A stretch of 64,000 bases of DNA from positions 248,001 through 312,000 of the forward strand of contig NW_015961951.1 in NCBI RefSeq assembly GCF_000497045.1, in the 5' to 3' direction. Below, piece after piece: positions 18,285-28,700 of the stretch (its first letter is position 1; each line of letters begins with the position of its first letter). Both the position numbers and the translations under genes were made by a program. This stretch comes from Kalmanozyma brasiliensis GHG001 (taxonomy: Eukaryota > Basidiomycota > Ustilaginomycetes > Ustilaginales). The notes beneath the pieces were generated by a model. It had not been told where the DNA came from, did no database searches, and saw only the letters and a list, made by a program, of their open reading frames with translations.

Positions 18285-20855
18285 ATGGATACAACGCACA
18301 TCTCGCCCACAGCCCTTGCCAATCAAGCCGCTTCGGGTCCTTCCAGCAATCTTCAGGAGAGCAGCAGCAGTAGCGTCAAGAACCTCAGCTGTCTCCAATG
18401 CCGCAAGCGCAAGACACGATGCGACAAAAAGTACCCTTGCTCGCCTTGCGTCATTCGCGGTGATGCATCCTCCTGCACTCAGGTCCAGCAGACCATCGCT
18501 TCCATCACCACCTCATCAGGCGCACTCACTTCTCCGACGCGAGAAATGGCACCCTTGCTTCATCGCAGCTCCTTTTCCGATCACCATGTTCCCGGTGTCT
18601 CTGCTTCGGGTGCCACAGCTGCTGCTCGAACATCTTCGTCCTCTTCTTCAAAGCTAGATGTTCATGATTCCGACTTCGCTTCCGACCGCTTCATCAGTCT
18701 AGAAGCAGAGCGTTTCTATCGTCTGGAAGCCCGCATGGACCGCATGGAGCGCTACCTATCCACCAATCGTCTACAAGGCAATGACGCTCGACTTGCTTCC
18801 ACCACCTTCGCTGGCGCCGATCAGCAGGACGACTTTGAAGTCTCGCACCCCGGTCACTCCAAGCAGGAGGTTCCCGTCGGCCAAGACATCCAGGACCTCT
18901 TCGAAGATGCCGCCATGGGCCGCAAGCTCAAACTCAAAAGTCTCCCCTTTGGCGCCGTAGACGCCGCCATGGATGGCGAAGTCAAGGACTCCGAAACCGA
19001 CGAGGAACACGTGCTCGACCAGCGATCGGCAGACTCTCCCGCAGACGTCGCTTTCCGCTTCGCCCAATTCCTTCCCCCCAACACCGACATCCTCCTCGAC
19101 TTCTACTTTGCTCAGGTGGACTGGACCACGCGCGTCTTGCCTCCAGAAAGCCCCACCGACTTTTTGGAGCTATCGCAGATGAAGCCAGAACAGCTCGCCA
19201 CATCTTCCGTTCCGAGTGCCCTGGTCTGCTGCTACTTTGTCGTCATCGCCATCGCGCTCCACTTTTCAGAGGCCACGCTGCTCGAAAAGGTGGGCATCTC
19301 CAAACGCGAGGCTTCCCGACTCGCAGATACGCTCTGCACAGGCAGTCAACAGCTGCTGTGGTCCTCCAACTTCCTTCAATCCCAACAGCTCGAGCATCTA
19401 GCCTGCATCTGTTTGCTCGGTGTCTATCAGCACAACCGCAAAGAGCAGTCCGACGGTCAATGGGCCCTTCTCGGCTCGGCCATCAAAGTGGCCCAAAACA
19501 TCGGTCTCGCTCGATTGGACCATGGCGGTGCACCGCACAAACCGTCGGCGAGCATGAGGACCGAAGCACGTCGGGAGCTCGGACGACGAATCTGGTGGAA
19601 CTTGACGTGGCTCGACTGGTCGCATTCGGTGGCCCACTTTGGTGTCTACTCGGTTCATCCTTTGCAGAATCGCACCAACCTGCCCGCTAACGTCGAGATC
19701 CACAAAGACAGCCTCACGCTCCATTCTCCTGACGTATACACCCACTCTTCGGCCATCACGATGCGCATGCGCTACGTTACCATCTACCGCGAGATTGTCG
19801 ATGTGTCCAACGAGCGGCCTACGCTCTCGCGTGCCCAGATCCATCGCTTCGTAAGCAAGCTCAACGAGGTGCATGACTCGACGCCCGCTTGTCTGCGCTA
19901 CGCTCCGGATCGCACCTTTGAGAAGCCAGACCAAGCGATGGAGTCGGTCATGCTCGAACTTATGTACCTCAACCGCATCTTGCGGCTGCATCGCATTCAC
20001 CAGCTTTCGGGCTTCACCGATGACGAGTGGCGGTTTGCACGCAAGGCCTGCCTCTCTTCGGCCAGCTGCATCATCCGCATCTTGTCGCTCCAGGATAGCG
20101 TCATCCACAAGTTCTGGCTCAGCACTTTCTACCTTCTCGGGGCTGCGATGGCGCTCGTCATGGAGCTGTGCTGCGCACGGCAACAGGACCTCGACGCGAC
20201 CTCGATCCGCGCGAGCTTGTCCACGGCGGTCTCGTTGCTGTCCAAGGCGGGGCCGGGAAGCGAAGCGGCCCGCAACTCGCGACGCATCCTCAAAGAACTG
20301 CTCAGCGCCGAAAACAGGATTCGAGCTGCATTCGCTCGCTTGGGCGGCCTGGAAAGGATTGCCGAGGAGAGGCTAGATACAAGCGGAACCAAGGACGTCT
20401 TCTTGGATGTGCTGCAGAAGGTCTTTAGCAGCACGTCAAGATGCAAGCGCAAACGGGGCATGGACGAAGGCTCGATCGGTGCGCATCAGGCGAAGCGTCG
20501 GATGGAAGCATTCGATTCTGCGCACCACACGCGCGAGTCGAGTGTGTCGTCAACGGCAGGCGGGAACCATGTTCGTGCTGCCGATGGGAATGGACATGGG
20601 AACGGCGCTGGTGGTGGGATGGGTGGCATGGAAGGGGCGTACACCTGGTTGGATTCGGACAACTTCTCTAGCTTGGCAAGCGATGTGGTAGGCAAGCCGG
20701 TGGAGGCATTGTCGGTTGGTGACGGCACGGTTGCGTCGAACGAGAGCGACTGGCAAGGGGAGCAATCGCTCTTTCCTTCGCTAGACGGGATCTTGTCGGG
20801 AGCGTTGTCGATCGATGAATGGCTGGGCTCGTCGTATCCGTTCGATCATTTGTAA
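18285..20855 (+). CDS. Zn2Cys6 transcription factor with fungal-specific middle homology domain
   Basis: Single exon of 856 aa with ATG in a CAACCATGG context. The binuclear zinc cluster uses C36, C39, C46, C52, C55 and C64 (C-x2-C-x6-C-x5-C-x2-C-x8-C), with the basic linker RKRKTRCDKKYPC. The middle homology domain (about 265-560) includes FYFAQVDWTTRVLPP, QSQQLEHLACICLLGVYQ, ALLGSAIKVAQNIGLARLD and RRIWWNLTWLDWS, which are usual Fungal_trans features. The last 150 residues are Gly/Ser rich and acidic, ending in LDGILSGALSIDEWLG, a plausible activation region. It should be nuclear. Its place between a salicylate-hydroxylase-like gene and an EthD gene suggests a pathway-specific regulator; similarity to Rss1 of U. 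maydis is possible but was not tested. Confidence 0.92.
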   Translation: MDTTHISPTALANQAASGPSSNLQESSSSSVKNLSCLQCRKRKTRCDKKYPCSPCVIRGDASSCTQVQQTIASITTSSGALTSPTREMAPLLHRSSFSDHHVPGVSASGATAAARTSSSSSSKLDVHDSDFASDRFISLEAERFYRLEARMDRMERYLSTNRLQGNDARLASTTFAGADQQDDFEVSHPGHSKQEVPVGQDIQDLFEDAAMGRKLKLKSLPFGAVDAAMDGEVKDSETDEEHVLDQRSADSPADVAFRFAQFLPPNTDILLDFYFAQVDWTTRVLPPESPTDFLELSQMKPEQLATSSVPSALVCCYFVVIAIALHFSEATLLEKVGISKREASRLADTLCTGSQQLLWSSNFLQSQQLEHLACICLLGVYQHNRKEQSDGQWALLGSAIKVAQNIGLARLDHGGAPHKPSASMRTEARRELGRRIWWNLTWLDWSHSVAHFGVYSVHPLQNRTNLPANVEIHKDSLTLHSPDVYTHSSAITMRMRYVTIYREIVDVSNERPTLSRAQIHRFVSKLNEVHDSTPACLRYAPDRTFEKPDQAMESVMLELMYLNRILRLHRIHQLSGFTDDEWRFARKACLSSASCIIRILSLQDSVIHKFWLSTFYLLGAAMALVMELCCARQQDLDATSIRASLSTAVSLLSKAGPGSEAARNSRRILKELLSAENRIRAAFARLGGLERIAEERLDTSGTKDVFLDVLQKVFSSTSRCKRKRGMDEGSIGAHQAKRRMEAFDSAHHTRESSVSSTAGGNHVRAADGNGHGNGAGGGMGGMEGAYTWLDSDNFSSLASDVVGKPVEALSVGDGTVASNESDWQGEQSLFPSLDGILSGALSIDEWLGSSYPFDHL

Positions 20856-20903
20856 TGGAACTGCGCTTTCCTGTCCTGTCTGATCTCTGATGTCGCGCAC
20901 GTA

Positions 20904-21434
20904 TCAGGCGTCGAGAATCTTGCCATCCTTGATCACCACGTATTCGTCCCCGATGGAAAAGTGGACGGTGGCTGGGTTGGTGAAGTTGGTCGAATCCGCG
21001 GCAAGGACGGTCGCTGTCTCTGGATCATGGAAGAAGCTGCGTGCGTCGTCGAGGCTGGCAAAGAGAAAAGTGGAGCAACCATCGACTTGGGCAATCTGCA
21101 CCGCATTCTGTGGGTCGAGCACGTCTGGACCGAAGATGGACATGATCGGGTCTTTGGCCTTGTCGCTCATGCAATGGAACTGTACGGGCAAACGGCATCT
21201 CGTGTCAGCGCTCGGAAGAATGGTTTGTGTCGCTTGTTCGGGGTTCTGACGTACCTGACTATAGGAGATGCAGTTGTGCCTGAGAAGCACAGGAGCAGCG
21301 AGAGCACCGTGCGTCTGAGCATAGTAGCGCGAGAACTCTTGGTCCGACACGCCTTCTTTCTTCGTGAGATTGACGGTCACTTTGACCACCTTGGCCCACT
21401 GGCCTGGGCTCGCGGACGAGGCTGAAGCTGACAT
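20904..21434 (-). CDS. EthD-domain protein
   Basis: Exons 21434-21255 and 21179-20904 give 151 aa. The 75-nt intron (GTACGT, CTGAC, CAG) keeps the frame open, so it is easy to miss. Its removal joins ISYSQ to FHCMSDKA, matching the conserved (K/S)YTQFH strand of EthD proteins. The domain is a ferredoxin-like alpha/beta dimer: KVTVNLTKKEGVSDQEFSRYY then THGALAAP (His-Gly pair) and a C-terminal FFHDPE helix. EthD members include dehydratases and decarboxylases of aromatic polyketide pathways and relatives of methylmuconolactone isomerase. ATG 21434 is chosen because it starts just before the domain; the in-frame ATG at 21467 is an alternative. It converges on the regulator gene, with 48 bp between the stops. 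Confidence 0.82.
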   Translation of the reverse strand: MSASASSASPGQWAKVVKVTVNLTKKEGVSDQEFSRYYAQTHGALAAPVLLRHNCISYSQVRQNPEQATQTILPSADTRCRLPVQFHCMSDKAKDPIMSIFGPDVLDPQNAVQIAQVDGCSTFLFASLDDARSFFHDPETATVLAADSTNFTNPATVHFSIGDEYVVIKDGKILDA

Positions 21435-22331
21435 AGTGAGGATAGTGTGTGGAAGTTGTTGGTCCATCCAGATGGCGCTTGAGATCACAACAGCGGTCTC
21501 AACATGAAGAAGACCGAATGGCAATAATCGGGTCGGCTTGATGGCGCAAGAAGCAAAAAGATGGCTCGAGCGGGTAACAATGGCAGAAAAAGCAAGCTCG
21601 GAACATTCGTGAGTCCCTTTGTGCAGAGCAGCGCACATCACACAAAGGGACTGTCATCGGTAATTCGTCACCCTCCGCCAATCTCAATCATGTTGCTGCA
21701 TGGCGCCTGTCCAACAATGCCATCTTTGTGCGATGCTACTCGTCCAATGGAAAAGCGTAGACGAACGCTGCCTCCGCTGTTTCACCACACCACACCAGCG
21801 TCCTCCATTAGCTTGCATAGCCGAGAACCCACCAATTTGGCCTCTGTTGGCAAGATTGCCGCTTTCCACCTCGGCTAAGCGCCCGACCCCGCTGTTCTTC
21901 TTGTCGAAGGCAAGCATCGGCCAACTTGACGTGCCCTGTGCGAGCTCGCCGGTCACCGCCTGTACGAATCAGCTAGCCGAGCCAGGCCATATGGAGGCCA
22001 AGGCCGGTCACCAAGCTGCTCAGGTGACTTGATGCCAATGCGTTCTGTGCAGTGACCCGCCGGCCCTTTGTCCAGTGTGAAACTCCGCAGACATTCATGC
22101 GTGCCACACATCAATGACCTTTCGCTTTGCTGAATGATCTCCTGTTGCCGCTGCTCCGGCAATCTTGCTCCCGCTCTTCTGGTCGAGAAACCTCAAGCTC
22201 GAGGAAAAGGAGATCTCGGAAGGGTCGCCGGTGCTCGTTCATCGCGCTTGAGCATATATAGAGAGCAAATCGCTGCCTCGTGTCGACTTCCCCGTGTACG
22301 CTACCCCCCCTTCTTTGCCACCCTCGTCATC
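21435..22331. other. Divergent intergenic region between the EthD and carboxylesterase genes
   Basis: No supported gene. A TATA box at 22255-22260 serves the carboxylesterase. Confidence 0.55.
22255..22260 (+). promoter_or_regulatory. TATA box of the carboxylesterase gene
   Basis: TATATA within GCATATATAGAG lies 72 bp upstream of the ATG. Confidence 0.5.
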
Positions 22332-24274
22332 ATGTTCAAGTCTCAGACGCTGCTTCGGAGCAGTCTCTTGGCGGCGCTCGCTTTGGCCTTCGCCATTTCT
22401 GCCACCGCCTCTCCCATCGCTTCTCAACCGTTCGCAGACCTTCTTGCCAAGCGCGAGTCGACCAACAACGCCGATGACCTTACCGTCGACCTCGGCTACT
22501 CCCAGTACAGAGGGACATTCAACTCGAGCACCAACATCAACTCTTGGAAAGGCATCCGCTTCACCGCCCCGCCTACCGGCGATTTTCGATGGCAAGCTCC
22601 TCAACCTCCTTCCCTCAACCGCAGCAACGTCATCGACGCTAGTCAGTATGGCTCGCAGTGCCCTCAGAACCCGTTTGGAAACCCTGAATACCAGGTCACT
22701 TCCGAGGCTCTCGAGGCAAACGAGGACTGCCTCTTCCTCAATGTCTTCGCCCCTCAAAATGCCAGCGGGCTGCCCGTCATGGTTTGGATTCACGGCGGTG
22801 GGTATGGCGCGGGCAATGGCCAATACGATTTCACCTCGATCATCAACGCCAACAACAACGATTTCGTTGGCGTCGCCATCCAGTACCGTCTTGGTGCCTT
22901 TGGCTTCCTCGCATCCGACGAGCTCAGCCGCTATGGTGTCGTCAACGCTGGTATTCTCGATCAACACTTTGCCTTGCAGTGGGTCCAGGCGTACATCTCG
23001 CAATTCGGCGGCGATCCGCGCAACGTCACCATCGCTGGTGAATCGGCCGGCGGAGGCTCCGTGATGCTCCATTCGCTTGCTCAGGGTGGTACGCTCGGCA
23101 CTTCCCTCTTCAAGAACGTCATCGCCGCCAGTCCCTACCTCCCGCTCCAGTTCGGATACAAGGACTTTGAGCCTTCGCAGTCGTACTACGCCTTTGCCGC
23201 CGAGGCTGGCTGCTTCAATGGCACCGCTTACGGCAAGACGGCTCAAAACATCTTCGAGTGCCTCCTCACCAAGGACACGCAGACACTTCAACAGGCTAAC
23301 GTCAAAGTATCTGCGAGCAGCTTCTTTGGCACGTGGTCCTTCCTCCCCGTTACGGATGGAAAGTATATCCTCAGCGTCCCCTCGCAGCAGCTCAACGAGC
23401 GACGGGTCAACGGAAAGCACCTGCTCGTTGGCAACAACGCTGCCGAAGGAGGTCTCTTTGTGCCCAGGGACATCGACACGGAGGAGAAACTCAAGACGTG
23501 GTTGAGCACCTTGTTGCCGCTCTTGACCAAGGAGGACATCGAAACGCTCTTGCTTCACTACCCCGTTGACACGAGTGTCACCACCAAGTATGCTACCAAC
23601 GGCTTCGAGATGCCCGACGCCAACAGCGTCTCGCCCGTCGCCACCGGTCAGCAGGCCAGAGCCGACGTGAGTTACACTTGATCCTGTTCATCGAGTCCGT
23701 CTCCCTACTTTTGAAGCTGACCTAATGATTTCCTCTTGCGATCGTATCTCCCTCCGTGCAGAACATTTATGGCGAGCTCACGTTCGTCTGCCCGAGCTAC
23801 TGGATGTCGGAGGCCTACTCTGGATCCGGCCGTGCCTCCTACCGCTACCAGTACAGCGTCGTCCCCGCTCTGCACGGCAATGATGTGGTGGGCTACTTTG
23901 GTCCCCCCTCCGCCGTGCAGTCTGCCGACTTTGTCAAGGCATTCATGAACATCTACGGCAACTTTGTCACCAAGGATGACCCGTCCATCTCGGCTGCCCT
24001 GGCGTACGGCTCCAATTACAGCGCTTCGGCTGACTCGCAGCCCAACGCGGCAGAGAATTGGCCCAAGTACTCGGCGCACTCGCGCTATCAGATCAACCTC
24101 AATCAGACCGGCGGGACCCCGGAGAGCATGCCCTTCCTCTCAACCAATGCCACTGTTTTGACGGATCCTGGCCTGAGGAATGATTTCACAAAGGTCGACG
24201 CATACAGCTGGGAGGGTTACCGCGGTCGTCGATGCGACTACTGGAGATCCATCTCCAACTTGCTGCCCAACTAA
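22332..24274 (+). CDS. Secreted type-B carboxylesterase/lipase
   Basis: Exons 22332-23666 and 23762-24274 give 615 aa; the 95-nt phase-0 intron has GTGAGT and CAG ends. Residues 1-27 form a signal peptide (LLAALALAFAISATASP). Type-B signatures are WKGIRFTAPP, the second signature EDCLFLNVFAP (131-141), the oxyanion HGGGY (154-158) and the nucleophile elbow GESAGGGS with S238. The catalytic histidine is probably the one in VPALHGNDVVGYFG in exon 2, so the intron must be spliced for an active enzyme. There are several N-glycosylation sites. It should hydrolyse extracellular esters or lipids. The true start is the ATG close to the TATA box; the frame is open for 66 more codons upstream without support. 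It borders the metabolic block but may be independent. Confidence 0.9.
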
Positions 24275-24503
24275 GCGCGGTGTCTGTTGGCGCCTTGTAA
24301 TGATCATGACTTGCAATGATACGGCGTCAATGTTGACAAGAGCCTGCATGTGTGGTTGCCGCGGTGGTATGTGTGTGCCTGATGACGCCGGCGGTGTCGG
24401 CGTCGACATGGGAAGATTCGGTGCATGGTCGATCAAGCCACGCGCCGAGTCGGTGCTCGTTCGCATCTTGAATTTGCTTGCTTTACGTCTTGAGATTGCT
24501 TCT

Positions 24504-25340
24504 TTACTTGCGCAACAGCACCTCACCACAGGGTGTAAGAAACACCGCATCCTCCCTCTCGCTCCACTTCAACCAATCCTCTCTGATCTGTTCGACCTGG
24601 TTGTGCGTCACCAGCCCAGTCTTCACCGCCTTCTCCTTCCATTCGTCCGCCGCGACGCGTTCGGCCCACATGTGTCCCCAAAACTGGGCCGCCGCTGGAC
24701 CGCCACTTCCCAAGTTGCTCGATGAGAAGCTCACCTGTTCGGATGCATAGCCGGCTTCCAGGGCCCAACGGACGAGTCTTCGTCCTCCATCGGGTTCCGC
24801 GCCGATCGAGCGGAACACTGCGCCTGCCGTATCGAGCCATAACTGCGTGGTGGGCAGGGAAGGGTAGACGATGGATGCGGAAAAATCGCCTTCTCGCGCA
24901 GCGACGAGACCGTCGGGTTTGCACACGCGACGCATCTCGCGCAGCGCCCGCACCGGTTCGGGCAGATGCAGCAGCATCTGGTGGCAGTAGACCACATCGA
25001 AGGTGCTCTCGGGATAGGGCAGATCGTATGCGGATGCGATGGCGAAGGTGCATCGTGAGCCCAAGTCCGACTCGGGCAGACTGGAAAGACGTTTCGCCGC
25101 CGAGCCGATGACATCCGCCGAAGTGTCCACCCCGACAATGCGACCGTTGGGGATGTGCTTGAGGAACGAAGTGGTGATCGTGCCCGGTCCACAGCCTACA
25201 TCGAGAATGTAAGCATCGCGTTTGAGGTGCGGCAAGAGAAACGCGGCAGAGTCTTCAGCGGTGCGCGAGGCATGCGACCGAAGCACTGCTTCGGAGTGGC
25301 CTTGCGTGTAGGTCTGGCTCTTTGTCGCAGTGTCGCTCAT
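24504..25340 (-). CDS. Class I SAM-dependent methyltransferase (UbiE/Coq5-like)
   Basis: Single exon of 278 aa from the ATG at 25340; the frame continues upstream only to a GTG. Motif I is ILDVGCGPGTI (about 45-55), the acidic loop is VGVDTSADV, and motif IV reads FDVVYCHQMLLHLPEP, with the post-motif LREMRRVCKPDGL. This is the Methyltransf_11/25 pattern of small-molecule C- or O-methyltransferases. The C-terminal region (FWGHMWAERV) resembles uncharacterised fungal members near secondary-metabolite genes. No signal peptide is seen. Its substrate is unknown. It ends the metabolic block and converges on the carboxylesterase gene. Confidence 0.87.
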   Translation of the reverse strand: MSDTATKSQTYTQGHSEAVLRSHASRTAEDSAAFLLPHLKRDAYILDVGCGPGTITTSFLKHIPNGRIVGVDTSADVIGSAAKRLSSLPESDLGSRCTFAIASAYDLPYPESTFDVVYCHQMLLHLPEPVRALREMRRVCKPDGLVAAREGDFSASIVYPSLPTTQLWLDTAGAVFRSIGAEPDGGRRLVRWALEAGYASEQVSFSSSNLGSGGPAAAQFWGHMWAERVAADEWKEKAVKTGLVTHNQVEQIREDWLKWSEREDAVFLTPCGEVLLRK

Positions 25341-25785
25341 CGTAGTGAATTTGGCAATCTGGTCCACGAGCAGCTCTGTGGATCGACGAAGATGGTGAAG
25401 GCCGAGAGACAGGCTGTGCGACTGCGAGTGGAGGAGATCTCGGCAACGACACCGCCCTGAGCTGCGCGGTCTGTATCATAAAATCACGGTAATGCATATC
25501 GAGCGTGCCGAGCAAAGCGAACGTTGTCCCTCAGCATTCGAGCGCTTTGCTGGAGTACCGCACATGCGCTTCTGCGACACGAAAGCAGCCGGACATTCTC
25601 AAGGTGCTGTCACGACGTCATGACACTCTAAGTCGATATGGTATACTCTGCTGTCCACGCAGGCTCTATGGCAATTTAGATGGAGCAAACAAGGGTATCA
25701 AAAGAACAAGCAAGTGTGGGTGAGATCGAGACGATCCCGTGGTATAAAGAAGAAGCACACTGATCGCCTTGGCATGTGAGCCAAT
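25341..25785. other. Intergenic region upstream of the methyltransferase gene
   Basis: It also contains the 3' region of the large gene to its right. No gene or clear motif seen. Confidence 0.55.
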
Positions 25786-28700
25786 CTACGTCAGCGAAGG
25801 GCGAGGAAGACCGCTAGCACGGACCGCACCAGGCGACGGCAACCGGCTGCGTCTCACCCCGTTCGGAACGGGCAAGCTGTCGGCGACGGCTCGTGCTCGC
25901 AACGACGTTGTGCTTGCGGTCGCCCTGAGACTCGGCAGCTTGGATGGCGCAATACCTCCTCCAACGCTCCGAATCGCCTTCGAAGGGGTGGACGTGTAGA
26001 AGCCCTCACTGTAGCGAGCCGGAAGCCTGGCATTGCGAGCTGCAGAAGCGTCCTTCAACGGTGTGGCATCGCTCGTGCTCTTGCTGGTCAAAGTCAGCGG
26101 TCGCAGGTTGGCGAGGCTCTGATTGCGTCTCATTGCCAGCTTTGTTGCAGATGCCCCACTTTGACTTGCGCTGCTGTCAGCCTGTGCAAACGGTGGTGTT
26201 GCGGATTTGGCTGGAAGTGGCAGCGACGGTCGCGACGGCTTCTGAAGCGAAGATCGAGCGGTCGGGACAGGAAGCGCACTGCTCTTTCGGCGCAATACCG
26301 GACTAGCACGGACAGCAGGCTGCTGCACCATGCTTGGGCTCTTTGACGCCGAATCGACCGCTGCAGGCGCTGATTGAGGTGCGAGCTCGTTGATCTTTGG
26401 GAGGGTAGTCGACGGCGAGTCATCCCCACTCGGGTGCGACCACGTCGAAGTGGTAGAGGCATTGCTGGATCGATCGAGATGGAAGCTCGTCCAGATCTCG
26501 GACCCGGCGCGGGTGTCAGGGGTGTCTTGCGCCCTAGCTGATGTGTCGTCGGCTGTCATAGCTTGATCCCTGTCATTATCGTCCTTGTAGTGTGGTAGTC
26601 TCGTAGTCACATCGACAGCTGAGGTGCTGACCAACTTCGGCGAGACACGGCCAGCCATCAGACCCTCTTTCCGGCCACCGTGACCGATCGTTCCGCCCGT
26701 ATCGCTGATGATGGTGTCATGGCCTGTGCTGTGTCCGATCGTGTGATCAGTGGACGAGAGCAGCTCATCGGCTTGCTCGAGGATGTCCAATACGCTGCTC
26801 CTCGAGGCAGGTCTGGAGCCGGAGCGCTGGTGAACTGTCTCTTGCGAATCGCTGCTATGTTCCGCGTCACCGGACACGCCTCCACTGGCCTTCGGAGAGG
26901 TCTGCTTCTCTGCGCTTCCTGATTCGTTGCTGGCACGTCGCATCATCGCAGGACTGAATCCAGGCTTGGACCGAGAGAAGCGCGATGTGATCGACTGACC
27001 GACCATCATGTCGAACTCGTCGTCCAGGATCGCCTGGTGGGAGAGGTCGCCGGTGTCCAGGTCCACATGAGAAGTGAGAAGGATCTCTTCATCGTCGCTC
27101 GCGTGGGTCAGGATGCTGAGATCAGGACTCGGGGACCGCACCCGGAGCGACAACGGTGATGAAGCAGCACCTTTCGAAACGCTGACAGGCGAACTTGACT
27201 CCGGATAAAGCGCAACGCTGACGTTGTCGTTGCTTTTGACGGAGGCACCTTTGGAAAGGGCACGGCGTTTGAGACTGCTTGTCCTGCGCGGCAAGCTGGG
27301 AACGATGGAGCTCTCACTGTCGCCTTCGTCATCCGAGCCCGCCCAGCCTGCGCTGCGAGAGACGCGCTGTGCACGGATGCGATCCAAGGCAGCCGAGATG
27401 CGGCGAGACCTCGCTGGGATGGAAGCAATGACGCGGTCCATGCTTGAGTCGCCAGACGCCTTCCCTTGTGATTCGATCGCGACCGACGGTACCTTGCGTT
27501 TGGCGCCGCGCGAAACCTCGAGCATGCCGGATCGCTCCGCCAGATCTTCAAGGTTGGCATTGACGTCCAAGTCGGATTCCTCGTCACTGTCCGTCTCGTG
27601 GCTCGGTGCAGCTGCGGCAAAGTCGCCATCGTCACTGCGTCGCCGACTGTAAGAAGACAGACGCGGCGCTCGGATTTGCGAGGGCCACAGACCAGGCTGG
27701 TCGAGCTCGGCATCCAAGTTGTGGGCGCTGAGGATGGAGGCAGCGCTCTTTCGACGTCGCAGAGGAACGTCAACCCCACGATAGGCGACCTGGAGGCCAG
27801 ATGAAGCAGCGGGGCCCAATCTTGCCTCGCTCCCGACCTGCACATCCGTACGATGGAGTTCATCGTCGACGGTGAGCGAGTCGGAAATCGCAAAGGTCGG
27901 CTCGGTGGGCGATGCTTGCGGTGAAGTCTGCATGCTGAATTCGGCATACATCCTCGGCTGTGGCTGAGCCGAAGAAGGGCTTCTGGACAGAGACCACGGA
28001 TTTGTGGTGAAAATGGACGCAGCGTCCTCAGGACCGACGCTCTGGTCTGCTCCGATGGCGACCGGCCAACGCGTGCCGTATTCGCCAAGATCGGGGGACA
28101 ACGTGCTCGTGTAGCTGATGCTGCTCATCGACGTGCTTCGCCCGGAGACCGCATCTTCAATGGGACTGCCAGAACCCATGTTCGACAAGAAGAAGGACTG
28201 ATTGTCGATCGACATCCGTGCCTGCCCTGCAATGACGGACGCTGCATGGTCGTGGATGGCGAAAGGGCGGTAGCTCATGGAAGCAAATTGACTCGACATC
28301 TGCTCGCGCGCACGATGAGCAGCGTCGGCTTGTCTCTGCTTGGCGTGGGCGTTGGCTCGGATTTCGCGCATAGACATCGGTCCGGTCGCTGTGGTCGCTG
28401 TCGAGGCAAGGGACACCACGGAGGGCTGACGCGAGCGCATATTGTCCGAAGCGCGGGCAACGATGCTGGACCAAGTCCCTCTTCCGGTCAAGTCCATGGG
28501 CGACACCCCTGCTGGCATGAACGGCGGCAAGCTTGGGGAGAACTCGTAGAAGGCGTACGGATCGGCACCGTCACCGGCTGTCGAAGGGGGCGCATCGTCT
28601 GACGTCGATCCGTCCTCCTCCTCTTCAGTAGGTACCAAGGTAGAAAGGAAGGACCGGCTTGGCTTGGAGGACAGCGATGCGGAGCGTTGAGCCAAGGAAG

